Assembly (NCBI GenBank): GCA_041393395.1
Contig: JAWKKG010000003.1
Location: 248,001-312,000, forward strand
Length of the DNA stretch: 64,000 nt
Direction of reading: 5' to 3'
Origin: JAGQIB01 sp041393395
Lineage (GTDB): Bacteria; ARS69
Every line of letters begins with the position of its first letter. Position 1 is the first letter of the stretch. Both the position numbers and the translations under genes were made by a program. Below the pieces are notes generated by a model. It ran no database searches. It saw only the letters and a program-made list of their open reading frames with translations, and was not told where the DNA came from. This document shows positions 23,815-31,822 of this stretch, piece by piece.

Positions 23815-25272
23815 ATGAGTCGGGATCGCTGGCGCGCACTGGCAGGCGGACTGGGTCTCCTGATCCTGCTCGCCGTCCCGGTCGCACTCGTGCTGCCGAA
23901 GGGAACGCCGCCCGCGGACGATCCGTGGGCGCACGTCCCGCCGCACCTGCCGAAGACGGATCACTCCGACCTTCTCCCCGGGCCGTTCGCGGACGGGCCG
24001 TCGGTCACGCGGGCCTGTCTCGAGTGTCACGAGGAGGCGGCGTCCGAGGTCATGGCCACGGCCCACTGGACGTGGGAAGGCGACCCCGTGCCGGTGCCCG
24101 GACACGAGGGGCTGCATCGCATCGGGAAGAAGACCGCGATCAACAACTTCTGCATCAGCGTGCAGTCCAACTGGGCGGCGTGCACCGCTTGCCATGCGGG
24201 CTACGGATGGAAGGACGCGAGCTTCGACTTCACGGCGCAGGAAGACGTGGACTGTCTCGTGTGTCACGACCAGTCCGGCCAGTACGTGAAGTCCAAGGCG
24301 GGGTTGCCGGCCGAGTCCGTGGATCTCGCGGCGTCCGCGCAGAGCGTCGGCGGTCCCACGCGCGACACGTGCGGATCGTGCCACTTCAAGGGGGGCGGTG
24401 GCGCGGGCGTGAAGCACGGCGACCTCGATACGAGCCTGATGAACCCGACCGAGCGCGTCGACGTTCACATGGGCCGTCACGAGATGCTGTGCACGGACTG
24501 CCACGTCACCGAGAAGCACAGCCTGCGCGGACGTTCGATCTCGGTAAGTGTGGATCAGGCGAACCGCGCTTCCTGCACGGACTGCCACGCGAAGGAACCG
24601 CACGCGGATTCGCGCATCGATCTGCACACGCGGTCCGTCGCCTGCCAGACCTGCCACATTCCCGAGGTCGCGATCCGCGAGGCCACCAAGATCCACTGGG
24701 ACTGGTCCACGGCGGGCAAGGACCAGCCCGAGGATCCGCACCACTACCTCAAGAAGAAGGGCAGCTTCGAGTACGCGGAGCTGCTGCGACCGGAGTACGC
24801 GTGGTTCGACGGCACCGCGGACCGCTATCTCCTCGGCGACTCCACCGCGACCGAGGGCGCCACCGTGCTGAATCGCCCTCACGGCGATCGCCTCGATCCG
24901 AACTCGCTGATCTGGCCGTTCAAGATCCACCGCGGCAAGCAGATCCGCGACGCGGAGAACGGCTACCTGCTCGTGCCCAAGACCGCGGGAGAAGGCGGCT
25001 ACTGGGAGGACTACGACTGGGATCAGGCCGTGCGGCTGGGTTGCGAGGCGACGGGACTCGAGTACAGCGGCCGGTACGACTTCGCGGAGACGGAGATGTA
25101 CTGGGCGCTGACGCACATGGTCGCCCCGGCGGACCACGCGCTGCAGTGCGGCGACTGCCACGAAGGTGGCGACGTCCTGGACTGGGAGGCGCTCGGCTAC
25201 CACGGCGATCCGCTCGAGTGGGGCGGTCGTCCGCTGCCGCCCGTCACCGATCTCGCGGAGGGGACGCGATGA
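23815..25272 (+). CDS. Octaheme tetrathionate reductase (OTR) family cytochrome c
   Basis: A 485-residue exported cytochrome with an N-terminal hydrophobic helix (residues 10-28) that may stay as a membrane anchor. Exactly eight CxxCH motifs start at residues 68, 123, 147, 186, 226, 254, 277 and 445. The stretch INNFCISVQSNW before heme 2 and CGDCHEGGDVLDWEALGYHG at the C-terminus are hallmarks of the OTR family known from Shewanella, whose active-site heme uses a Lys ligand. Members reduce tetrathionate, and also nitrite or hydroxylamine in vitro. Here it is periplasmic and coupled (ATGA overlap) to a heme/b561 fusion that can deliver quinol electrons. The natural substrate in this organism is inference; sulfur-compound neighbours favour tetrathionate. 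Confidence 0.88.
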   Translation: MSRDRWRALAGGLGLLILLAVPVALVLPKGTPPADDPWAHVPPHLPKTDHSDLLPGPFADGPSVTRACLECHEEAASEVMATAHWTWEGDPVPVPGHEGLHRIGKKTAINNFCISVQSNWAACTACHAGYGWKDASFDFTAQEDVDCLVCHDQSGQYVKSKAGLPAESVDLAASAQSVGGPTRDTCGSCHFKGGGGAGVKHGDLDTSLMNPTERVDVHMGRHEMLCTDCHVTEKHSLRGRSISVSVDQANRASCTDCHAKEPHADSRIDLHTRSVACQTCHIPEVAIREATKIHWDWSTAGKDQPEDPHHYLKKKGSFEYAELLRPEYAWFDGTADRYLLGDSTATEGATVLNRPHGDRLDPNSLIWPFKIHRGKQIRDAENGYLLVPKTAGEGGYWEDYDWDQAVRLGCEATGLEYSGRYDFAETEMYWALTHMVAPADHALQCGDCHEGGDVLDWEALGYHGDPLEWGGRPLPPVTDLAEGTR

Positions 25273-27554
25273 AACGCCGTTCACTCGCGACCGCGACCAT
25301 CCTGAGCGCGGGCGTTGCATTCGTGATCGGGGCCGGGGCCTCGGAGCCCCACGCCACGGCGCACGCCGACGATCCGGCGCGCACCATCCACCCGACGTTT
25401 CCCCTGCTCGATCGGAACGGCGAGCACGTGCTCGACAGCGGTGCGGGCGTCTCCCCGACCGCGACGTGCGGCCAGTGTCACGACACCGCGTTCATCGCCG
25501 AGCACGACCTGCACGCCAAGATCTCGCGACGCGACCCGGCCGCCGGCCTCGCCCGGTTGACGGCGGCGGAGCGTACTTCGTGGGAGCGCGCGGACGGCAC
25601 GCTCGAAACGGACTGCTTCGTGTGTCACGTCGTGGCGCCGAACGAGATGGCGCGTCGGGCCGCGCTCGATGCGGGCCGTCCGGACGACGCGCCGACCGCG
25701 GAGCTGGTGCGCGCGGGCCTCGTGTCGAACGGTGCCTCCGGCTGGGAGTGGCAGGCCGGCGCGTTCGACGCCCAGCGCCACGTGCGCCCCGACCTCGTGG
25801 CGGTGCAGGACCCCACGAGCGAGCACTGCGGAGCGTGTCACGGACTCGTGGGCGATCTGAGCACCGCGGTCGCGGACTGGACCGGCGACGTTTCGCCGCG
25901 GCGCACGCTCCGCACCGGCGAGGTCTTCTCCAGCACGCGGCTTCACGACTCGACGTTCAATCTCGAGAACAAGGAAGTCCGTGGTCGCGCGTTCGACGTA
26001 CACGCCGAGCGCCTCCTGGAGTGTGTGGACTGTCACCACTCGCTGAACCACCCGGTGTTCCGCGAGGCGCGGGAAGACGTCCGGCCGGAGCACCTGCGCT
26101 TCGACGCGCGACGTCTCGATCTGCGCGACTACCTCGAGCGCCCGAGTCACGAGCTGTCGCTCGCGTCCGGCGAGGGCGACCACGACGAGATCGGCACGAT
26201 GCGCGGCTGCACCGCCTGCCACGACGCCGCGACGGGACACGAGTGGCTGCCCTACGCGGAGCGTCACTTCGATCGCCTCTCGTGCGTGGTGTGTCACGTG
26301 CCGGAGATGGCCGCTCCGGCGCTGCGGTCGGTCGACGCGGCCGGAGACGTCGCCTGGCGCGGGACCGCCGCTTCCGTTCCGGATGCACTCACCCCGATCG
26401 TGCCCTGGGCGCCGGTCCTGATTCCACGTCGTGAGGCCGACGGTCGTACCCGCCTCGCGCCCCACAATCTCGTGACCGAGGTCGCCGCCGACGGCGACGC
26501 GACCGTTCGCGCGTTCCCGATCGCGCACGGAGTGACGTCCGGGAAGGATGCGCTCCGCGACTGCTCGGCGTGCCACGACCAGGACTCGCGTCTCACGCGA
26601 CCGTTCGCTCTCGGCGCGTCAAGTCCTCGCCCGCCCCGTCTCGCGGAAGGCGTCGCCTGGTCCGGGGAGATCCGACCCCGGGCGGGCGGCGCCTGGGACT
26701 ACGTTCCGGATCACGACGACGCCGGTCTGTACGTGCTCGGCCACGACTCCAGTCGGTTCGCGAACGTCGCCGGGATCGGAGCGGTGGCGGCGGTCGCGTT
26801 CGCGATCGGGCTGCACGCCCTGGCGCGGGTCATCGTTGCCCGCCGTCGTCCGCGCCGCGCGGACGTGTCCCGCCGGGAGCGCGTACACCTCTACTCGCGG
26901 TACGAGCGACTCTGGCACTGGCTGCAGGCGCTCGCCATCTTCGCCCTGATGGCCACCGGCGTGGGCGTCGCGTTCCCCGCCGCGATCGTGGGCACGGACT
27001 TCGCCACGATGGTGCGCGCCCACAACGTGATCGGCTTCGTGGTCGTGGCGAACGCGCTGCTGGCGGCGTTCTATCACGTGGCGAGCGGCGAGATCCGCCA
27101 GTTCCTGCCGAGTCCGGCCGGCTTCTTCGACGCGGCCATCCGGCAGACCCGCTACTACGTCGCCGGCATCTTCCGCGACGATCCGCACCCGTTCGAACGC
27201 AGTCCGCAGCGGAAGCTGAACCCGCTGCAGCAGCTCACGTACCTCGGCATCCTGAACGTGCTGCTGCCGTTGCAGACGGTGACCGGAATCCTGATCTGGA
27301 GTGCGCAGCGCTGGCCCGCCGTCGACGCGTGGTTCGGCGGTCTCGCGCTGCTCGTTCCCCTGCACGCGCTCGGGGCGTGGTTGTTCGCGGCGTTCCTGCT
27401 CGCGCACATCTATCTCACCACCACCGGCCCCACGCCGCTCGCGCACGTGAAGGCGATGATCCGGGGCTGGGATCTGGAATCGACCGAACCGCACGGGCGA
27501 CCGGAGCGCGGCACCGCGCTGCCGGGCGCACCGCAACCGGAGGAGACGTCATGA
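25269..27554 (+). CDS. Heptaheme cytochrome c - cytochrome b561 fusion (quinol:OTR electron transfer)
   Basis: A 761-residue fusion starting at an ATG that overlaps the OTR stop (GGAGGGG upstream). A signal peptide (about 1-24) precedes a periplasmic domain with seven CxxCH motifs at residues 67, 116, 187, 252, 314, 339 and 432. A helix at about 497-523 anchors it, followed by a cytochrome b561/thiosulfate-reductase-gamma-type domain (about 540-735) with heme-b His candidates in RLWHWLQ, VRAHNVIGF, LHALGAW and LAHIYL. The architecture links quinol oxidation in the membrane directly to periplasmic hemes, and so probably to OTR. The fusion replaces the separate PhsB/C or NrfD-type partner seen elsewhere. 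Confidence 0.87.
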   Translation: MKRRSLATATILSAGVAFVIGAGASEPHATAHADDPARTIHPTFPLLDRNGEHVLDSGAGVSPTATCGQCHDTAFIAEHDLHAKISRRDPAAGLARLTAAERTSWERADGTLETDCFVCHVVAPNEMARRAALDAGRPDDAPTAELVRAGLVSNGASGWEWQAGAFDAQRHVRPDLVAVQDPTSEHCGACHGLVGDLSTAVADWTGDVSPRRTLRTGEVFSSTRLHDSTFNLENKEVRGRAFDVHAERLLECVDCHHSLNHPVFREAREDVRPEHLRFDARRLDLRDYLERPSHELSLASGEGDHDEIGTMRGCTACHDAATGHEWLPYAERHFDRLSCVVCHVPEMAAPALRSVDAAGDVAWRGTAASVPDALTPIVPWAPVLIPRREADGRTRLAPHNLVTEVAADGDATVRAFPIAHGVTSGKDALRDCSACHDQDSRLTRPFALGASSPRPPRLAEGVAWSGEIRPRAGGAWDYVPDHDDAGLYVLGHDSSRFANVAGIGAVAAVAFAIGLHALARVIVARRRPRRADVSRRERVHLYSRYERLWHWLQALAIFALMATGVGVAFPAAIVGTDFATMVRAHNVIGFVVVANALLAAFYHVASGEIRQFLPSPAGFFDAAIRQTRYYVAGIFRDDPHPFERSPQRKLNPLQQLTYLGILNVLLPLQTVTGILIWSAQRWPAVDAWFGGLALLVPLHALGAWLFAAFLLAHIYLTTTGPTPLAHVKAMIRGWDLESTEPHGRPERGTALPGAPQPEETS

Positions 27555-28087
27555 GAGCAACCGGGGCGGGGGCGAAGCCCTATCTCGATCCGTATCTCGC
27601 GGGAGCCCTGCTGGGAGTGGTGCTGTTCGCGGCGTTCTTCCTCACGGGCAACGGCCTCGGCGCCTCCGGCGGCATCGCGCGCGTCCTGGTCTCGCTCGAG
27701 GATCGAATCGTACCCGAGCACGTGGATCGGACCGCGTACCTCCTGCAGATGGCGGGCGGGGAGCGGAATCCGCTCGACCACTGGATCGTGATGATCACCG
27801 CCGGGACGCTGGTCGGCGGCTTCTTCTCCGGCCTCGTCCATCGACGGCTCCGGCCGGAGACGCAGCGCGGTCGCGGTGTCTCGGTTCCGACCCGGCTCGC
27901 GTTCGCGACGCTCGGCGGCGTGCTGATGGGCTTCGGTGCGCGCCTCGCGCGAGGGTGCACTTCCGGCCAGGCGCTCTCGGGCGGTGCGGTGCTGTCGGTG
28001 GGAAGCTGGGCCTTCATGTTCTCGGTGTTCGCCGGCGGGTACGCGCTCGCCTGGTTCGTTCGTCGACTCTGGATCGCGGAGGACTGA
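27551..28087 (+). CDS. YeeE/YedE-family half transporter (sulfur compound uptake), first subunit
   Basis: 178 residues, about four to five membrane helices, ATG overlapping the previous stop. The motif GARLARGCTSGQALSGG contains the conserved Cys of YeeE/YedE (TsuA) proteins, which pass thiosulfate through a chain of Cys. This protein is about half the size of full-length YeeE and carries one of its conserved Cys positions; the following gene carries another. Together they probably form one transporter. Confidence 0.82.
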   Translation: MRATGAGAKPYLDPYLAGALLGVVLFAAFFLTGNGLGASGGIARVLVSLEDRIVPEHVDRTAYLLQMAGGERNPLDHWIVMITAGTLVGGFFSGLVHRRLRPETQRGRGVSVPTRLAFATLGGVLMGFGARLARGCTSGQALSGGAVLSVGSWAFMFSVFAGGYALAWFVRRLWIAED

Positions 28088-28088
28088 C

Positions 28089-29324
28089 ATGGCGCCGTTC
28101 GCTCTCGTCGACGTTCTCGGCAAGCCGCTCGCATACGTCCTGTACTTCCTCATCGGCCTGGCCTTCGGAGCCGTGCTGGAGATGGCCGGGTTCGCGGACT
28201 CGCGGCGCCTGGCCGCGCAGTTCTACTTCCGCAACCTCACGGTCCTCAAGGTCATGTTCGGTGCGATCGTGACCGCGATGGTCCTTCTGTTCCTCACCTC
28301 CGCCCTCGGCTGGGTGGACATGCAGCGTGTCTGGGTCAACCCGACGTATCTCGTGCCGGGCATCGTGGGTGGGCTCGTCATGGGGGTGGGGTTCATTCTC
28401 GGGGGCTTCTGTCCGGGCACGTCGCTCGTGGCCGTGGCGAATCTCAAGCTCGACGCACTGTTCTTCTTCGTCGGCGCGACGCTCGGGGTGGGCGTCTTCG
28501 GCGAGACGGTCGGGCGGTTCCCGGAGTTCTTCTACTCCACGTCGCTCGGCCGGTTCACGCTGCCGCAATGGCTCGGGGTTCCCACCGGGGCCGTCGTCGT
28601 CGGGATCGTGCTGATGGCGTTGTTCATGTTCTGGGGCTCCGAGCAGCTCGAGGCGCGATTCGGCCACACGGACGCGGCGCGGTACCCGGGAGCGGCCTTC
28701 CGGGCGCCGACCCCCGCCGCCCGCCGGCGTCGTCGGGTCGCCGGGTTCGCCCTCCTCGGCGGGGCGCTGATCGTCGCCGGGCTCGGGCAGCCGACGCTCG
28801 CGCAGCGCTGGGAGAGGGTGCGGTCCACGCGCCAGGTCGACCTCGAGACCCGCGCCGCGTACGTCCATCCCGGTGAGGTCGTCGATCTCTCGCAGGACCG
28901 CACCGTGTCCGTGCTCGTGCTGGACCTCCGCGACGAGGCCGAGTTCAACGTCTTCCATCTGCTGGACTCGAAGCGAGTCACGATGGACGAGATCGAAGGA
29001 GGCCTCGTGGGCCTGCACCTTCTCGCGGCGCCGCCGTCCACGGTCACGGTGCTGGTGGACGATCGCGAGACGAGGTCGACCCAGGCGTGGAAGCTCCTCG
29101 TCGCCGGCGGCGTTCCGAACGTCTACATCCTGGATGGCGGAATCGACCGCTGGCTCACCACGTTCGCCCCGGGCCTCGCGGACGGCACCTCGATGCACTT
29201 CGCGGCCGCTCTCGGCGCGGGCTACCGCGAGGCGAACCCCGATCACCTCGTGGGCCACGGCCTCGAGTACGAGCCCAAGGTGAAGCTGCAGACGCGACGC
29301 AAGCTCGGCGGCGGCTGCGGCTAG
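28089..29324 (+). CDS. YeeE/YedE half transporter fused to a rhodanese-like domain lacking the catalytic Cys
   Basis: A 411-residue protein. Residues 1-190 contain about five helices with GGFCPGTSLVAVANL, the second conserved YeeE/YedE Cys. A further helix (about 218-236) leads to a rhodanese fold (about 255-365): VLVLDLRDEAEFNVFHLLDS and NVYILDGGIDRWL are the usual flanking motifs. Where an active rhodanese has Cys at the start of the CxxGxRS loop, this one has VDDRETRS, so the persulfide Cys is absent. The protein ends KLGGGCG, leaving a Cys one residue from the end. By family it should move thiosulfate or another sulfur species; the rhodanese part may bind rather than react. Last gene of the operon, followed by a terminator. 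Confidence 0.85.
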   Translation: MAPFALVDVLGKPLAYVLYFLIGLAFGAVLEMAGFADSRRLAAQFYFRNLTVLKVMFGAIVTAMVLLFLTSALGWVDMQRVWVNPTYLVPGIVGGLVMGVGFILGGFCPGTSLVAVANLKLDALFFFVGATLGVGVFGETVGRFPEFFYSTSLGRFTLPQWLGVPTGAVVVGIVLMALFMFWGSEQLEARFGHTDAARYPGAAFRAPTPAARRRRRVAGFALLGGALIVAGLGQPTLAQRWERVRSTRQVDLETRAAYVHPGEVVDLSQDRTVSVLVLDLRDEAEFNVFHLLDSKRVTMDEIEGGLVGLHLLAAPPSTVTVLVDDRETRSTQAWKLLVAGGVPNVYILDGGIDRWLTTFAPGLADGTSMHFAAALGAGYREANPDHLVGHGLEYEPKVKLQTRRKLGGGCG

Positions 29325-29361
29325 AGCGGTCGATGTCCGGCGCGACGCCGATCAACGAGAA

Positions 29362-29398
29362 GCGGCGGGCCCGATCTCGGACCCGCCGCCTTCGTTTC
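29362..29398. terminator. Hairpin terminator between convergent operons
   Basis: GCGGCGGG (29362-29369) pairs with CCCGCCGC (29382-29389), and an inner CCGA/TCGG extension tightens the loop. A T-rich stretch follows on the plus side and TTCTCGTTG on the minus side. It separates the YeeE-rhodanese gene from the leftward PilX-like gene. Confidence 0.65.
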
Positions 29399-29414
29399 CA
29401 CGATGTCGCTCGTT

Positions 29415-31190
29415 CTAGGAGCCGAGCTCCTGCCACAGGTAGATGCGACCGGTCAGCAACGTGAACGGCGGCTGCCCGGACATGCCCGAGAGCGACGGAT
29501 CGTAGCCGTAGTCGCGCTCGGGCGGCGCGTACGCGGTGTTCCGGATCCAGGGCGTCTCTTCCGGAGCGATGCCGCTGTTGTAGACGTTGTCCGCCATGTC
29601 CGCGTTCTGCAGGTGGACGATCGATCCGTACTTCTTCAGCGTGCGCGATCCGCCCCAGCTCTCGAGCAAGTGGTCCGCGTTCGCGATCGCGTTGCCGGCG
29701 CTCGGGTCGTCCGGGCTGCCGTCGCCGTCGAGATCCGCGTACTGCGCGGTGCTGACCGCCGGCTGGCCGTCCACGAGGGCCGCGTTGATCGTCGTCGTGC
29801 CGTTGGAGGCCTGGCGACCGTTGATGCTGCCCTGGGTGACCGCGTCCGAGTCGTTCCACGCGTTCGACAGGTGCCAGATGCGACCCTTGGAGATGATCGC
29901 GGCCGCGCGCTTGTTGACGCTGTTGAAGCTCCCCTTCGTGTACACGGTGTTCGCGCCCACGATCGTGAGATCCCCGCCGATGTCACTGGCGTTCACGATG
30001 CGGAGCGGCACCTCGGAGAAGATCAGGCCGTTCGCCGGGTAGTTGCCGCTCGCGATCAGCGCGCCCACGTCCAGCTCCTGGACCGTGTCGTACTTCCCGA
30101 TCGCCGGGTTCCAGAACGTCTTCTCGGTCACCGCCGATCCGAGCGACGAGCTGATGTCCGTGCCGGCGTTGTTCACCTGCACGTCGCCCGCGCGGATCTT
30201 GAGCATGGCGCGCTGGTCGTACCAGCCGCCGGTCTCGATCGTCTCCACCGGCGGCGGGTCCACGCGCGTCGCGCCGAGCGTGCCGTCGCGGACGATGCCG
30301 TCCCAGAGTTCGAGCGCGCCGTCGATGCCGTCGGCCGGCGTGTCGTTCGCCCAGGCCGCGTTCTCGGAGTCCATGGCCGTGCCCGGGCTGCCGAGGTTCA
30401 TCTCGACGTAGTTCCCGTCCGCGTCCTTGATCTTCACGTGGCTGCCCGAGAACAGATCCCGCCCGAAGATGTCCGTGGTCCGGATCATCCGACCCGTCGC
30501 CGTGACGGAAGGCGAGTCGATGGTGAGGGTTCGCGGATCCCACGGCCGGAAGTACATGTCGCCGTTCGCGTGGATCTTGCCGCTGATGTGCTGGTCCTCG
30601 CCGCGAGTGAACTCGGAGAGCGGGCCGTCGGCGAAGAGCGCGTAGTTGAACACCGGCTCCGTGTAGCCGAGGAGCTGCAGCCGCTGGACGAAGCGTCCGA
30701 CGGAGCCCTCCACGTCGATCACGAACTGCGTGTCCATCGGGTCGGCGGTGGCGCGGCGGGCGGCGAACCGGATCGACTCCGCGAGGCCCGTCTGCGTGAG
30801 GCCGTTGCCGGAGTCGCCGGGAGCCCATTCCCAGACCATCCAGCCGTCGTCCTTCTCGTTCAGAAGCCCCTGGCTGCCGGGTCCGTCCACCACGAGACCA
30901 CCGGGGAAGTTCATGGGGATCAGCGGACTCGTCGACTCGATCGTGCCGTCGAAGCGGTGGGTCCATCCCTGGAAATTGTTCGCCGCGAGCGACTTGTAGG
31001 CGACCTGCGCGGCCGACTCGGCCACGAACAGCGCCTGCACGTCGGCCCGGTGATTCGAGGAGATCTTGCCCTCGGTGCTCGCCAGCGTGAGGAACGTGGC
31101 GCCGATGAGCGTGAACGCCACGATCATCACGAGCGCGATGATGAGAACGGATCCTCGCTCGTCCGAGGGCTTCGGCTCGCGGTTCAGCAC
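29415..31190 (-). CDS. PilX-like minor pilin/assembly protein with large passenger domain
   Basis: A 591-residue protein. The GTG at 31190 has AAGGA about 11 bases upstream and overlaps the stop of the HAMP-like gene by 7 bp. The N-terminus SDERGSVLIIALVMIVAFTL is a type III (prepilin) signal of the PilX type, which lacks the usual Glu at +5. NHRADVQALFVAESAAQVAY continues the pilin helix. The remaining 500 residues are beta-rich with many Asp, Asn and Gly; VSTAQYADLDGDGSPDD contains a DxDxDG calcium-loop-like motif. This is like PilX/PilY-region proteins with large surface domains. No other pilus genes are in the window. Confidence 0.72.
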   Translation of the reverse strand: MLNREPKPSDERGSVLIIALVMIVAFTLIGATFLTLASTEGKISSNHRADVQALFVAESAAQVAYKSLAANNFQGWTHRFDGTIESTSPLIPMNFPGGLVVDGPGSQGLLNEKDDGWMVWEWAPGDSGNGLTQTGLAESIRFAARRATADPMDTQFVIDVEGSVGRFVQRLQLLGYTEPVFNYALFADGPLSEFTRGEDQHISGKIHANGDMYFRPWDPRTLTIDSPSVTATGRMIRTTDIFGRDLFSGSHVKIKDADGNYVEMNLGSPGTAMDSENAAWANDTPADGIDGALELWDGIVRDGTLGATRVDPPPVETIETGGWYDQRAMLKIRAGDVQVNNAGTDISSSLGSAVTEKTFWNPAIGKYDTVQELDVGALIASGNYPANGLIFSEVPLRIVNASDIGGDLTIVGANTVYTKGSFNSVNKRAAAIISKGRIWHLSNAWNDSDAVTQGSINGRQASNGTTTINAALVDGQPAVSTAQYADLDGDGSPDDPSAGNAIANADHLLESWGGSRTLKKYGSIVHLQNADMADNVYNSGIAPEETPWIRNTAYAPPERDYGYDPSLSGMSGQPPFTLLTGRIYLWQELGS

Positions 31191-31750
31191 TTGGCACCGT
31201 CCTTTCCGCGCGCGTCGCCCGCGCGGACGCCCGGTACAGACGGCTGCGGCGACGTGGCCGTCTTGCGCGGGATGTTGCTGTTGCCGCCTTCGAACTCGCG
31301 GTTCGACCAGTCGAGGAAGTCGTTCAGGTCGTGCGCGAGGTTCTGCTGGAAGTCGCCCTTCCGCAGGTGGACGCGAATCGCGCGATTGCCGGAACGGTAC
31401 TCGTTCAGTGTCTGGGCGATCCGGTACGACGTGCCGGCGACCTTCTGCGAGGCGAGCAGCGCGGTCACGAGCTGGGTCGTTGCGGCGGAGACGAACATGA
31501 GCAGCATTCCGAGTCGTTCGGACGGCATGCCGAAGATCGTGCCGCCAGGTGCGATCCGACCGAGGTCGATCTGTCGCTGATAGAACAGCTCGACGACGAC
31601 GGCGAACACGAGGCAACCGATCATGGGCAGCGACGTCGAGAGGATGATCCGGGCCTGTACGCGCTTGTTCACGAGAACGACGCGTCGCTGGTTCTTACCG
31701 AGCACGAGGAGCTCCTTGGTCGACCTTGAACGGGATTTGCCGAATTGCAC
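31184..31750 (-). CDS. Two-TM protein with HAMP-like cytoplasmic region
   Basis: 188 residues. Two helices (about 35-55 and 78-100) surround a short periplasmic loop. The region after the second helix, GTSYRIAQTLNEYRSGNRAI and then LRKGDFQQNLAHDLNDFLDW, has the heptad pattern of a HAMP domain. A disordered Pro/Ser/Arg-rich tail follows. No kinase or methyl-accepting output is attached. Translational coupling to the PilX-like gene suggests a shared surface or assembly role; function unknown. Confidence 0.65.
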   Translation of the reverse strand: MQFGKSRSRSTKELLVLGKNQRRVVLVNKRVQARIILSTSLPMIGCLVFAVVVELFYQRQIDLGRIAPGGTIFGMPSERLGMLLMFVSAATTQLVTALLASQKVAGTSYRIAQTLNEYRSGNRAIRVHLRKGDFQQNLAHDLNDFLDWSNREFEGGNSNIPRKTATSPQPSVPGVRAGDARGKDGAKC

Positions 31751-31822
31751 GCTACCCCGGGCTTATCGGCCGGCCGGGGCCTCTGGCTTGAGCGCGGGGG
31801 CCCGAGGGGGGCGAATCGGGGC

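Noticed and set aside
22282..25320. Open frame of about 1000 codons on the minus strand opposite the lipoprotein pair, ArsR and OTR genes
   Set aside because: Its translation is low-complexity Arg/Val/Glu-rich without domains, and the plus strand carries eight CxxCH motifs and other family signatures. It is a high-GC shadow frame.
23403..27554. Reading the heptaheme-b561 gene as a 1383-residue protein by using the whole open frame upstream
   Set aside because: The upstream part overlaps ArsR and OTR and lacks domains; the ATG at 25269 has a good ribosome site and a signal peptide.
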